A DNA stretch of 9,625 nucleotides from Burkholderiales bacterium (GTDB lineage Bacteria; Pseudomonadota; Gammaproteobacteria; Burkholderiales; Burkholderiaceae_C), in contig JANXMO010000303.1 of NCBI GenBank assembly GCA_025354615.1, positions 1 through 9,625 on the forward strand. The letters run 5' to 3'. The notes beneath the pieces are model-generated. The model saw nothing but the letters and a program-made list of their open reading frames with translations. It searched no databases and was not told where the DNA came from. Shown piece after piece: positions 1 to 6,381 of the stretch (positions within the stretch are counted from its first letter, which is position 1; each line of letters begins with the position of its first letter). Made by a program: the position numbers and the translations under genes.

Positions 1-351
1 GACGATGCCCACCGCCACCATGGCCAGCACCAGCGCGCTGGCAAAGCTGCCCAGCACCTCGATCTTCCAGGTGCCAAAGGCGTAGCGGGCGTCACCCGCA
101 TGGCGGCGCGCCAGCGCGTAGGCCACCGCGGCCACGCCGAGCGCCAGCGCATGCGTACCCATGTGCCAGCCGTCAGCCAGCAAGGCCATCGAACCGGTCC
201 ACCAGCCGGCGGCAATTTCCGCCACCATGGTGACGAGGGTGACGGCGAGCACGGCGCGGGTGCCGCTTTCGCCGCGCCGGTTGCCGGCGTCGAAGACGTG
301 GCTGTGCTGCCACGGGCTCAGGTCGTGTTGATGCGAGGGAAGCGGGTTCAT
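1..351 (-). CDS. dmeF: DmeF-like cation diffusion facilitator (CDF) metal efflux transporter, N-terminal part only
   Basis: The gene starts at 351 and runs off the left edge, so only the first 117 residues are visible. CDF proteins are inner-membrane antiporters that export divalent metals (Co, Zn, Ni, Cd) in exchange for protons. Seen: a His-containing N-terminal tail (H7, H9, H16, H18), a first membrane segment at about 33-52, and the CDF signature GSMALLADGWHMGTHA at 53-68. This is followed by a second membrane segment, the RRHAGDARYAFGT loop at 82-94 and the start of a third segment. The HxxxH pair H63/H67 in the second helix is the expected metal-site position in DmeF-type members. The order and wording of these blocks match DmeF as I remember it; the substrate (probably cobalt/nickel/zinc) is inferred. 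It lies 14 nt after the aldo/keto reductase stop codon and is probably co-transcribed with it. The Shine-Dalgarno is weak (AGGCG). A different CDF subgroup is possible because the C-terminal domain is missing. Confidence 0.85.
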   Translation of the reverse strand, partial: MNPLPSHQHDLSPWQHSHVFDAGNRRGESGTRAVLAVTLVTMVAEIAAGWWTGSMALLADGWHMGTHALALGVAAVAYALARRHAGDARYAFGTWKIEVLGSFASALVLAMVAVGIV

Positions 352-365
352 GGCGACGCCTGTTC

Positions 366-1346
366 TCAAGTGGCCAGCGCGGCGGTCAGGCCGTCAATGC
401 GCGACAGCACCTCGGGCGTGAGCCGTTCCACCACGTTGATCGCCGCCAGGTTGGCCTGCAGTTGCGACAGTTTCGACGCGCCGGTGATGACGCTGCTGAC
501 GTTCGGGTTCTTGACGGCCCAGGCAATCGCCAGCTGAGCCACGCTGCAGCGCAGTTCCGCGGCGACGGCTTCCAGTTGCCCGACGGCCGCGTTCCTTGCG
601 GCATCGCGCAGCCCGGCGGCCAGAAAAGCCATTTCGGGGCGCGCGCCGCGGCTGTCGGTCGGCACGCCCTGGCGGTATTTGCCTGTCAATAGGCCGCTGG
701 CGAGCGGGCTCCAGGTGGTCAGGCCGAGGCCGATTTCCTCATACAGCGGCGCGTACTCCTGCTCGACGCGGTGGCGGTGGAACAGGTGGTATTGCGGCTG
801 CTCGACCACCGGCTTGTGCAGGTGGTGGCGTTCGGCCAGCAGCCAGGCACTGCGGATGTCGTCGGCACTCCATTCGCTGGTGCCCCAATACAGCGCTTTG
901 CCCTGGCTGATGATGTCGCTCATCGCACGCACGGTTTCCTCGAGTGGCGTGAACGGGTCGGGCCGGTGGCAGTAGATCAGGTCGATGAAATCGAGCCCGA
1001 AGCGCTGCAGCGAGCCGTCGATCGCCTGCATCAGGTATTTGCGGTTCAGCGTGTTGCGGCGGTTGATGGCCGGGCCGTCGTCGTCCAGACCCCAGAAAAA
1101 TTTGGTCGACACGATGTAGTTCAGGCGTGGCCACTTCAATGCGCGCAGCGCTGCGCCCATCAGCGTTTCGCTGGCGCCGCTGGCATAGACCTCGGCGTTG
1201 TCGAAGAAGTTGACGCCGGCGTCGAACGCCGCGGCCAGCATTTCGCGCGCAGCCGCGGCGTCAACCTGGTTGTGATAGGTGACCCACGAACCCAACGACA
1301 GCTCGCTGACCTGCAGGCCGCTGTGGCCGAGATGACGGTATTGCAT
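366..1346 (-). CDS. Aldo/keto reductase, voltage-gated K+ channel beta-subunit (AKR6/Kv-beta) type
   Basis: A 326-residue cytosolic NADPH-dependent oxidoreductase with a TIM-barrel fold. It opens with [14 protein letters not shown], the usual Kv-beta/YghZ-type start. The catalytic tetrad is visible as D49, Y54, K82 and H127. In eukaryotic Kv-beta the last position is Asn (NRPDP); here it is HRPDP, the ordinary AKR histidine. Other family blocks are [15 protein letters not shown] (128-142), the strand YWGTSEWS (153-160), [13 protein letters not shown] (212-224) and the cofactor-phosphate segment [12 protein letters not shown] (285-296). Length is normal for the family. The chosen start at 1346 has a strong AAGGAG site at 1354-1359, 7 nt upstream; an in-frame start at 1412 would add 22 residues without homology. 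The natural substrate is unknown; relatives reduce aldehydes and methylglyoxal. The metal-efflux gene follows after 14 nt. Confidence 0.93.
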   Translation of the reverse strand: MQYRHLGHSGLQVSELSLGSWVTYHNQVDAAAAREMLAAAFDAGVNFFDNAEVYASGASETLMGAALRALKWPRLNYIVSTKFFWGLDDDGPAINRRNTLNRKYLMQAIDGSLQRFGLDFIDLIYCHRPDPFTPLEETVRAMSDIISQGKALYWGTSEWSADDIRSAWLLAERHHLHKPVVEQPQYHLFHRHRVEQEYAPLYEEIGLGLTTWSPLASGLLTGKYRQGVPTDSRGARPEMAFLAAGLRDAARNAAVGQLEAVAAELRCSVAQLAIAWAVKNPNVSSVITGASKLSQLQANLAAINVVERLTPEVLSRIDGLTAALAT

Positions 1347-1473
1347 GGCGGAACTCCTTGCATGGCGCTGATGAACCGCAAGCGTAGCGCAGCGTGCGGT
1401 CGTGCGCGCCAAAGGCGAGGCTGCATTTGCCGATGCGCCGATTCCACACGGCGGCGCTGGCTATCATCGTTCG
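1347..1473. promoter_or_regulatory. Divergent intergenic region between aldo/keto reductase and pepP
   Basis: This 127-nt spacer separates two divergent transcription units, so it must contain the promoter of the reductase/efflux operon and, at its right end, that of pepP. On the minus side the AAGGAG ribosome site lies at 1354-1359. I see no convincing -35/-10 pair for the minus direction: TTGGCG (1412-1407) and TACGCT (1386-1381) exist, but their 20-nt spacing is too wide. No operator palindrome stands out. Confidence 0.5.
1462..1467 (+). promoter_or_regulatory. Possible -10 element of a leaderless pepP transcript
   Basis: TATCAT resembles the sigma-70 -10 hexamer and ends 6 nt before the pepP ATG at 1474. 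No Shine-Dalgarno lies upstream of that ATG. If this hexamer is used, transcription would start at or within a base or two of the start codon, giving a leaderless mRNA. No good -35 box is found at the matching distance (CGATTC is weak), so the call is tentative. Confidence 0.3.
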
Positions 1474-2859
1474 ATGACACCTTTGCAGCGTTTTGCCGAA
1501 CGCCGCCACCGCCTGGCTGCCGCAATGGCCGCTGCCGGCGGCGGTTTGGCCGTGATTCCGACCGCGCCCGAGCGCACGCGCAATGCCGACAACGATTTCC
1601 CGTTTCGTTTCGACAGCAGCTTTCACTACCTGACCGGCTTTACCGAACCGCAGGCCTGGCTGTTGCTCGACAGCAGCGGGCGCAGCCTGTTGGCCTGCCG
1701 CCCGCGCGACCCTGAACGTGAAATATGGGACGGCTTTCGGCTGGGGCCGCAGGCGGCTGTGGCCACGCTGGGTGTTGATGCCGCGTGCAGCCTGGCCGAG
1801 CTTGAAACGTGCATCGAGCAACGGCTGGCTGGCCAGCCGGCGTTGTGGCTGCCTTGTGGCGTGCACGACGGGCTGGCGGCGCAAGCCGAGAGCTGGATGG
1901 GCCGGCTGCGCAGCCTGGCCCGCCACGGCGTCGAAGCGCCGCAGGCACAGCGTGATCTGTCGCCGCTGCTGGCCGAGTTGCGGCTGCGCAAGGATGCCGA
2001 TGAACTGAACACCCTGCGCCGCGCCTGTGCCATTTCAGCCGGCGCGCATGTTCGCGCCATGCGCTTTTGCGCCGAGCGGCTGAGCAGCGGCGTGGCCAGC
2101 CTGCGCGAATACGAACTCGAAGCCGAGTTGCTGCATGAATTTCGCCGCCACGGCGCGCACGGCCCGGCCTACTCGAGCATCGTTGCCGCCGGGCCGAATG
2201 CCTGCGTGCTGCACCACGTGGCGGGTGACGCCGAACTGCGGCCGGGCCAGCTGTGCCTGATCGACGCCGGTTGCGAGCTGGACGGTTATGCCAGCGACAT
2301 CACCCGCACCTTCCCGGCCAGCGGCCGCTTCAGCGCGCCGCAGCGTGAGCTGTACGAGCTGGTGCTGGCGGCGCAAGCCGCGGCCGTGGCCGCCACACGT
2401 CCCGGCGCCCGCCAGCGCGATGCGCACGCCGCTGCGGTGCGTGTGCTGGCGCAGGGCATGCTGGACACCGGCCTGTTGCCGGCCGACCGCCATGGCGGGC
2501 TTGATGACGTCATCGACAGCGCCGCTTACCGGCAATTTTTCATGCACGGCACCGGCCACTGGCTGGGCCGCGACGTGCACGACGTGGGCGAGTACCTGGC
2601 ACTCGACGAAGCGCCCGTCGACCAACCCGATGACCGCGGCGGGCGCATCGTCAAAAAACCGTCGCGCGTGTTGCAGCCCGGCATGGTGGTGACGCTGGAA
2701 CCCGGCCTGTACGTGCGCCCGGCGCCCGGTGTGCCCGAGCACTTCTGGCATCTGGGCATTCGCATCGAAGACGACGCGGTGGTCACCGCCAGCGGTTGCG
2801 AAGTGATCAGCCGCGGGGTGCCGGTGCAGGCCGATGACATTGAAGCGTTGATGCGATGA
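1474..2859 (+). CDS. pepP: Xaa-Pro aminopeptidase P (PepP, M24B family)
   Basis: A 461-residue cytoplasmic metallopeptidase that removes the N-terminal residue from peptides whose second residue is proline. The N-terminal AMP_N domain spans about 1-170 (conserved DNDFPFRFDSSFHYLTGF near 30-50) and the pita-bread catalytic domain about 180-461. The two-metal site is complete: D264 (IDAG), D275 (SDITRTFP), H362 (GTGHWLG), E409 (TLEPGLYV) and E432 (IRIEDDAV). The supporting histidines H247, H358 and H369 are also present. Spacings D264-D275 and E409-E432 equal those I recall for the E. coli enzyme (D260/D271, E383/E406). The gene is about 20 residues longer than E. coli PepP because of an insert at about 376-398 between the HDVGEY motif and the LQPGMVVTLEPG motif. 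The start at 1474 matches the family N-terminus; the in-frame start at 1402 would add 24 unrelated residues. ubiH follows 78 nt downstream, a pairing also known from the E. coli pepP-ubiH cluster. Confidence 0.96.
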   Translation: MTPLQRFAERRHRLAAAMAAAGGGLAVIPTAPERTRNADNDFPFRFDSSFHYLTGFTEPQAWLLLDSSGRSLLACRPRDPEREIWDGFRLGPQAAVATLGVDAACSLAELETCIEQRLAGQPALWLPCGVHDGLAAQAESWMGRLRSLARHGVEAPQAQRDLSPLLAELRLRKDADELNTLRRACAISAGAHVRAMRFCAERLSSGVASLREYELEAELLHEFRRHGAHGPAYSSIVAAGPNACVLHHVAGDAELRPGQLCLIDAGCELDGYASDITRTFPASGRFSAPQRELYELVLAAQAAAVAATRPGARQRDAHAAAVRVLAQGMLDTGLLPADRHGGLDDVIDSAAYRQFFMHGTGHWLGRDVHDVGEYLALDEAPVDQPDDRGGRIVKKPSRVLQPGMVVTLEPGLYVRPAPGVPEHFWHLGIRIEDDAVVTASGCEVISRGVPVQADDIEALMR

Positions 2860-2937
2860 GCATGCATCGCTGTTGCCGGGTTGCGGGTGTTGCGGCTGCG
2901 GCCAGCCGTGTGGCAGGCATTGGAGGCCCGAATTGAC

Positions 2938-4179
2938 ATGAACCCGGCTGCGCCGCTGCGGCTCGCTGTTGTTGGCGCCGGCCCGGTCGGGCTGGCGCTG
3001 GCGCTGCTGGCGGCGCGCTCGCTGCCGCAGGCGCAGGTGCAGCTGTTCGACGCCCGTCCGCTGGCGTGCGACGTGGCGGCAGACCCACGCACGCTGGCCT
3101 TGTCCCTGGGCAGCGTGCAACTGCTGCAGCGGCTGGGCGCGTGGACGCCGGCAGTGGCCCAGGCCATCGACGAGGTGCACGTTTCACAGTTCGAGCCGGC
3201 GTTTGTGGGACGGCTGGGCCAGGTGCTGGGCGAGCCGCACGTGCGCATCCGTGCGGCGGACGAAGGCGTGCCCTCACTCGGCGCGGTGCTGGCTTACGGC
3301 GCGGTGGCGGCACCGCTGCAGCGCGCTTGGCTGGCTGCCTGCGAGCGCGCGCCCGCACGGCTCGGCAGCCGCTTCGGCCAAGCGGTGGCGGCAATCGTTC
3401 CGGTGGTCACGGCAGGCCGGGCCGCGGGCATTGACATTGAATCCGGCCGCACCGACCGTTTCGATCTGGCCGTGGTGGCCGAAGGCGGCGTCTTCAAGCC
3501 AGGCAGCGCGGTGTCGGCGGCAGCGGGCGTGGCCGCACCCGAACCGTTGCAACGTGACTACCAGCAAACGGCATGGGTCGGCACCGTGTCCCTGCGCGGC
3601 GGGCGTGCGGGAGTGGCGTATGAACGCTTCACCCGCCACGGCCCGGCGGCGCTGCTGCCGCTGGCGTCTGGCCGCGCCGCGCTCGTGTGGTGCGTTGACA
3701 GCCGTGACGACCCGGTGCGCCGACTCACCGACGCACAGCGCCTGACGGTTCTGGCCGGGCTGTTTCCCAACGAGGCGGGGGAGGTGGTCGGCTTGTCTCC
3801 GCTGCAGCCGTTCGCGCTGGGGCTGCGTGCGCAGCGCACGCTGGTGCACGGGCGAAGCATCTACATCGGCAACGCAGCGCAAACGCTGCACCCGGTAGCC
3901 GGCCAGGGCCTGAACCTGGGTTTGCGCGACGCCTTCACACTGGTGCGCGGCCTGATGCAAACGCGCCGGGTGGAATTGGACGCAGCGCTGCGCCGCCTGG
4001 AATGGCAGCGCGCGCCCGACCGTTGGGCGCTGATCGCCGCCACCGACGCGCTGGCCCGCGCTTTCACGCTGCAGCTGCCCGGCGCCGCGGCCGCTCGCGG
4101 GCTGGGGCTGGCCGCACTGCAGGCGCTGGCGCCGCTCAAATCAGCCCTGGCGCGCCACATGCTGTACGGCTGGCGTTGA
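2938..4179 (+). CDS. ubiH: UbiH/UbiF/COQ6-family FAD-dependent ubiquinone biosynthesis monooxygenase
   Basis: A 413-residue flavoprotein hydroxylase acting on the polyprenyl-phenol ring during aerobic ubiquinone synthesis, at the inner face of the membrane. Seen: the FAD dinucleotide motif GAGPVG (13-18); DPRTLALSLGSVQLLQRLG (49-67), the usual UbiH block; YERFTRHGPAALLPL near 225-240; and the FAD/ribityl motif GNAAQTLHPVAGQGLNLGLRDA (311-332), the best family marker. The central DG motif reads AEGG (181-184), Glu replacing the common Asp. After HVSQ (81-84) the usual RGxxG stretch is replaced and lengthened to FEPAFVGRLGQVLGEPH (85-101). The start at 2938 fits the family and has GGAGG at 2922-2926, 11 nt upstream; a TTG start at 2881 is in frame but unlikely. 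Position after pepP supports UbiH over UbiF or UbiI, but exact ring position cannot be told from sequence alone. Confidence 0.9.
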   Translation: MNPAAPLRLAVVGAGPVGLALALLAARSLPQAQVQLFDARPLACDVAADPRTLALSLGSVQLLQRLGAWTPAVAQAIDEVHVSQFEPAFVGRLGQVLGEPHVRIRAADEGVPSLGAVLAYGAVAAPLQRAWLAACERAPARLGSRFGQAVAAIVPVVTAGRAAGIDIESGRTDRFDLAVVAEGGVFKPGSAVSAAAGVAAPEPLQRDYQQTAWVGTVSLRGGRAGVAYERFTRHGPAALLPLASGRAALVWCVDSRDDPVRRLTDAQRLTVLAGLFPNEAGEVVGLSPLQPFALGLRAQRTLVHGRSIYIGNAAQTLHPVAGQGLNLGLRDAFTLVRGLMQTRRVELDAALRRLEWQRAPDRWALIAATDALARAFTLQLPGAAAARGLGLAALQALAPLKSALARHMLYGWR

Positions 4180-4192
4180 GCAAAGCCATCGG

Positions 4193-4218
4193 GCGCCCGC
4201 GTCGTCGACGGCGGGCGC
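4193..4218. terminator. GC-rich hairpin between convergent genes, possible bidirectional terminator
   Basis: GCGCCCGC (4193-4200) and GCGGGCGC (4211-4218) form a perfect 8-bp stem around a 10-nt loop (GTCGTCGACG). It sits in the 53-nt gap between the ubiH stop (4179) and the stop of the convergent protease gene (4233), where a shared terminator is expected. No T-run follows on either strand, so it is not a classical intrinsic terminator; it may slow polymerase or protect the 3' ends of the mRNAs. Confidence 0.5.
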
Positions 4219-4232
4219 GGCCATGCCAAGCG

Positions 4233-5756
4233 CTATTGACCGCTTGGCGTCGTCCAGCCGATGTCTTTCAACAGCGGCAGCGTCAAGTCCCTGGGCGGGG
4301 CCACGGCGGTCGTCAAATCGCTGTTCAGGGTCGACTCCATCAGCTGGTTCGGGAACAGGCTGGGGTCCCAGTGCGACAGCGACGAGCCGCCGATCAGCGG
4401 ATTCGGGTTGAACAGCCGCGGCCGGCCGCGGCTGTCGGTACCGGCGCGGCGCGAAGGGTCGGCGCCGAAGCGGCCTGCCACCACGCTTGCCCGCCCGCCG
4501 CCGCCAGACTGGCTGGCCGACGCCACGGCCGCCTTCAACGTCAGCCCGGCCGAGCGGCTGATGCCGACCGTGGGAATCGTTACCGTCGGATCGAAGCCGC
4601 CCAGCGCTGGCGGTGAGCCCGTGAGCGCATCGTCGATGATCAACACCGCCACAGCGCCGGCGTTCTGCGCGTTCTTGACTTTGGTCGTGAAGGCGCAATT
4701 GCCGCGGTCGATCAGCACCGCCTTGCCGGCCACCGGCGCCATGCGGACCGTGTTGAACGGATTGCAGCCGTCGGTGACGATGGTGGCCAGCGTGCCCAAC
4801 GGGCCGGGCGAGACGATGGCCGGACCGAACGCCGCCGTGCCGTACTCATAGGCGCCGCTGGCGCCGGGCACCGCGGTGGTGATGTTGATCGTCGGCACGC
4901 TGCCCAGCGTGACTGCCGCGGCGGCCACGGTGGCCGGGCCGGTCCATACCAGTTGCAGCGGGTTGACGGCCGAGGCCGCACGCTCCGCATCTGTCATGTA
5001 GAGCCAGGTTTTGCCGGTCGTGTTGTCTTGCATGAAGCCTTCCCAGATGCTGGGCAGGCCGAGATAGCGCGACCCGTCGCTGCCATCCACCGTCAGCACG
5101 GAAAAGCCCAGGCCGTGGCCCAGTTCATGCAGCAAGGTTTCGACCAGGCTGATCTTGCCGCTGCTGCGGCCGTCCAGCCCCAGGTAGAACGACGCGCCTT
5201 CAAGACACCCCGGCTGGCCCAGGTTGACGTTGAACTGCGCTTTGATGTCGGCGTTGCCGTAGCCGGAGCCGTCATCGGGCGTGCCGTCGGTCAGGTTGAC
5301 GCCGGCCAGCTTGTTGGCCAGCGCCTGCGGGTACCAAGTGCCCGGCACGCCGTTGGTCACGTCGAACCAGATGTTCCAGGCGCTGGCGCTGCCCAGCACC
5401 GCAGCGCCCGCGTTACAGGCCAGCGCCTCCCAGCCGGCACTCACGGTGATCTTGACGTTGCTGGCCAGCGCCTGCTGCCAGAGGTCGGCCACGTAGCGGT
5501 AGACGTTGTAGCGCTGCTGGCCGAGCGTGGTGCCAGGGTTGTTGCCCACCGGCGCCACCGGCGTCGGGTCGTTGAAACCCACGCCGGGCGCATCGCGGCT
5601 GGTGACTTCGATGACAGCGGATGGCGCCAGCGCCTGGGCGCTGAAAGCCGCGCAGGCCAGTGCCAGCCCGGCCATCCAGGGCCGGGCAGCGGGCCACGAC
5701 TTTGCTAGCGGACCCAGGGCACAAGAAGAGGTGAAAGGAAGGAACGGCGACGTCAT
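4233..5756 (-). CDS. Secreted PA-domain zinc metalloprotease, leishmanolysin-like (putative M8-type metzincin)
   Basis: A 507-residue predicted exported protease. The hydrophobic signal segment lies at about 27-41 and probably ends at AQA-LA near 41-44. The zinc helix is HELGHGLGF, with H210, E211 and H214. A protease-associated (PA) domain spans about 297-417, with DGCNPF, LIDRGNCAFTTKV and AGAVAVLIIDD; C331 and C354 could form a disulfide. Near the C-terminus comes SLSHWDPSLFPNQLME: H462 is a good third zinc ligand and M473 a Met-turn 11 residues later, the spacing I recall for leishmanolysin H334/M345. It ends with DLTLPLLKDIGW. The zinc-site assignment is inferred from pattern. The start at 5756 (ATG) has GGAG at 5765-5768, 8 nt upstream; a GTG at 5765 would overlap that site. 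The start lies 5 nt after the upstream stop, so the two genes probably share an mRNA and are translationally coupled. Signal placement depends on the start; Met28 could also initiate. Confidence 0.85.
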   Translation of the reverse strand: MTSPFLPFTSSCALGPLAKSWPAARPWMAGLALACAAFSAQALAPSAVIEVTSRDAPGVGFNDPTPVAPVGNNPGTTLGQQRYNVYRYVADLWQQALASNVKITVSAGWEALACNAGAAVLGSASAWNIWFDVTNGVPGTWYPQALANKLAGVNLTDGTPDDGSGYGNADIKAQFNVNLGQPGCLEGASFYLGLDGRSSGKISLVETLLHELGHGLGFSVLTVDGSDGSRYLGLPSIWEGFMQDNTTGKTWLYMTDAERAASAVNPLQLVWTGPATVAAAAVTLGSVPTINITTAVPGASGAYEYGTAAFGPAIVSPGPLGTLATIVTDGCNPFNTVRMAPVAGKAVLIDRGNCAFTTKVKNAQNAGAVAVLIIDDALTGSPPALGGFDPTVTIPTVGISRSAGLTLKAAVASASQSGGGGRASVVAGRFGADPSRRAGTDSRGRPRLFNPNPLIGGSSLSHWDPSLFPNQLMESTLNSDLTTAVAPPRDLTLPLLKDIGWTTPSGQ

Positions 5757-5761
5757 GGGCT

Positions 5762-6181
5762 TCACTCCGTGGGCAGGGCTTGAGGGCGGGTGGCAGGCGC
5801 CGCGTTCAGCGCGGCATCGGCTTCCTCACGGCTTTGGAAGCACTGGTTCAACAAGCTGCCGTCAGGCTGGCGAACCAGCACCGAGTAGCTCATGAAGCTG
5901 TCGTTCAGCCGGGCGCCGCGCGCGCCGCTGGGGTGGAAGCGGTTCAACACGGGCGCTGACGCCGCCCGCGGGCTCACGCGAATGCGGCCCAGCGAGCGCG
6001 CTTCTTCAGGCGTTGCCGGGCGGAACGCGCCGCTGGTGGCGTCGCGCACCACGGTCTGACGGTCGCCGCCATGGGCCGCGGGGTCTTCCTGAGCGAGTGT
6101 CGGCAACGGCACCGCCGCCAAGGCCGTCAGCACAAGGCCGGCGCCGGCGCGGCGCGCGCCTCGCTTCAGCGAATTCAACAT
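5762..6181 (-). CDS. Small exported protein resembling the post-PEP-CTERM-1 family
   Basis: A 139-residue protein with a clear signal peptide: basic start (K6, R7, R10, R11), hydrophobic core 13-27 and cleavage probably after TLA at 28-30, giving a mature protein of about 109 residues. Two conserved-looking blocks follow. VVRDATSGAFRPATPEEARSL (44-64) recalls the 'TGxLRxPTxEEAxxL' motif, and RLNDSFMSYSVLVRQPDGSL plus NQC at 91-114 forms the second. Both resemble the family NCBI labels 'post-PEP-CTERM-1 domain', as I remember it; function unknown. The mature part has one cysteine, C114. The start at 6181 has AGGAG at 6188-6192, 6 nt away; a start at 6211 would add 10 residues and lacks such a site. 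Its last codons contain the ribosome site of the following protease gene, 5 nt downstream, so it may be an accessory or substrate of that protease. Confidence 0.75.
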   Translation of the reverse strand: MLNSLKRGARRAGAGLVLTALAAVPLPTLAQEDPAAHGGDRQTVVRDATSGAFRPATPEEARSLGRIRVSPRAASAPVLNRFHPSGARGARLNDSFMSYSVLVRQPDGSLLNQCFQSREEADAALNAAPATRPQALPTE

Positions 6182-6381
6182 GGTGTTCTCCTGTGGGGCG
6201 AAAAATGCCAACGGCGGTTAGCCACTGCCTGGCGGGTGAGCGCCGCGCCGCCCTGTTACGTGGGGCGCGGAATTTGGTCAGCGGGCCGACTCTACGGGCA
6301 GGGATTGCCGCTGTCCAGGCCTTGGCAAGCCATTCCCCGGGTTGCGGGTGCTTGCCGGCGCAAGACATGCAGAATGGCCGC
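6182..6381. promoter_or_regulatory. Divergent intergenic region between exported-protein operon and response regulator
   Basis: This 200-nt region must hold the promoters of the minus-strand exported-protein operon and the plus-strand regulator gene, so it is the natural place for the regulator to bind. Only the AGGAG site at 6188-6192 is clear. CAGAAT at 6370-6375 ends 6 nt before the regulator ATG and could be a -10 element for a leaderless transcript. No convincing -35 box or direct-repeat operator was found by eye. Confidence 0.45.

Noticed and set aside
645..660. 15-bp repeat GCCGCGGCTGTCGGT shared with about 4426-4440
   Set aside because: Both copies lie inside coding sequence and encode the same short TDSRG-like peptide in unrelated proteins; chance plus codon bias explains it.
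771..1715. Long plus-strand open frame opposite the aldo/keto reductase, and similar long frames opposite pepP, ubiH and the kinase
   Set aside because: They lie antisense to well-recognised genes, show no domain signatures and have the Arg/Ala/Gly/His-rich composition typical of shadow frames in GC-rich DNA.
5757..5765. GTG start at 5765 for the protease
   Set aside because: It overlaps the GGAG ribosome site that is well placed for the ATG at 5756.
6197..6211. Sigma-54-like promoter (TTGGCATTTTTCGCC on the minus strand) before the exported-protein operon, attractive because some PEP-CTERM genes are sigma-54 dependent
   Set aside because: The GG and GC elements are 8 nt apart instead of the required 10.
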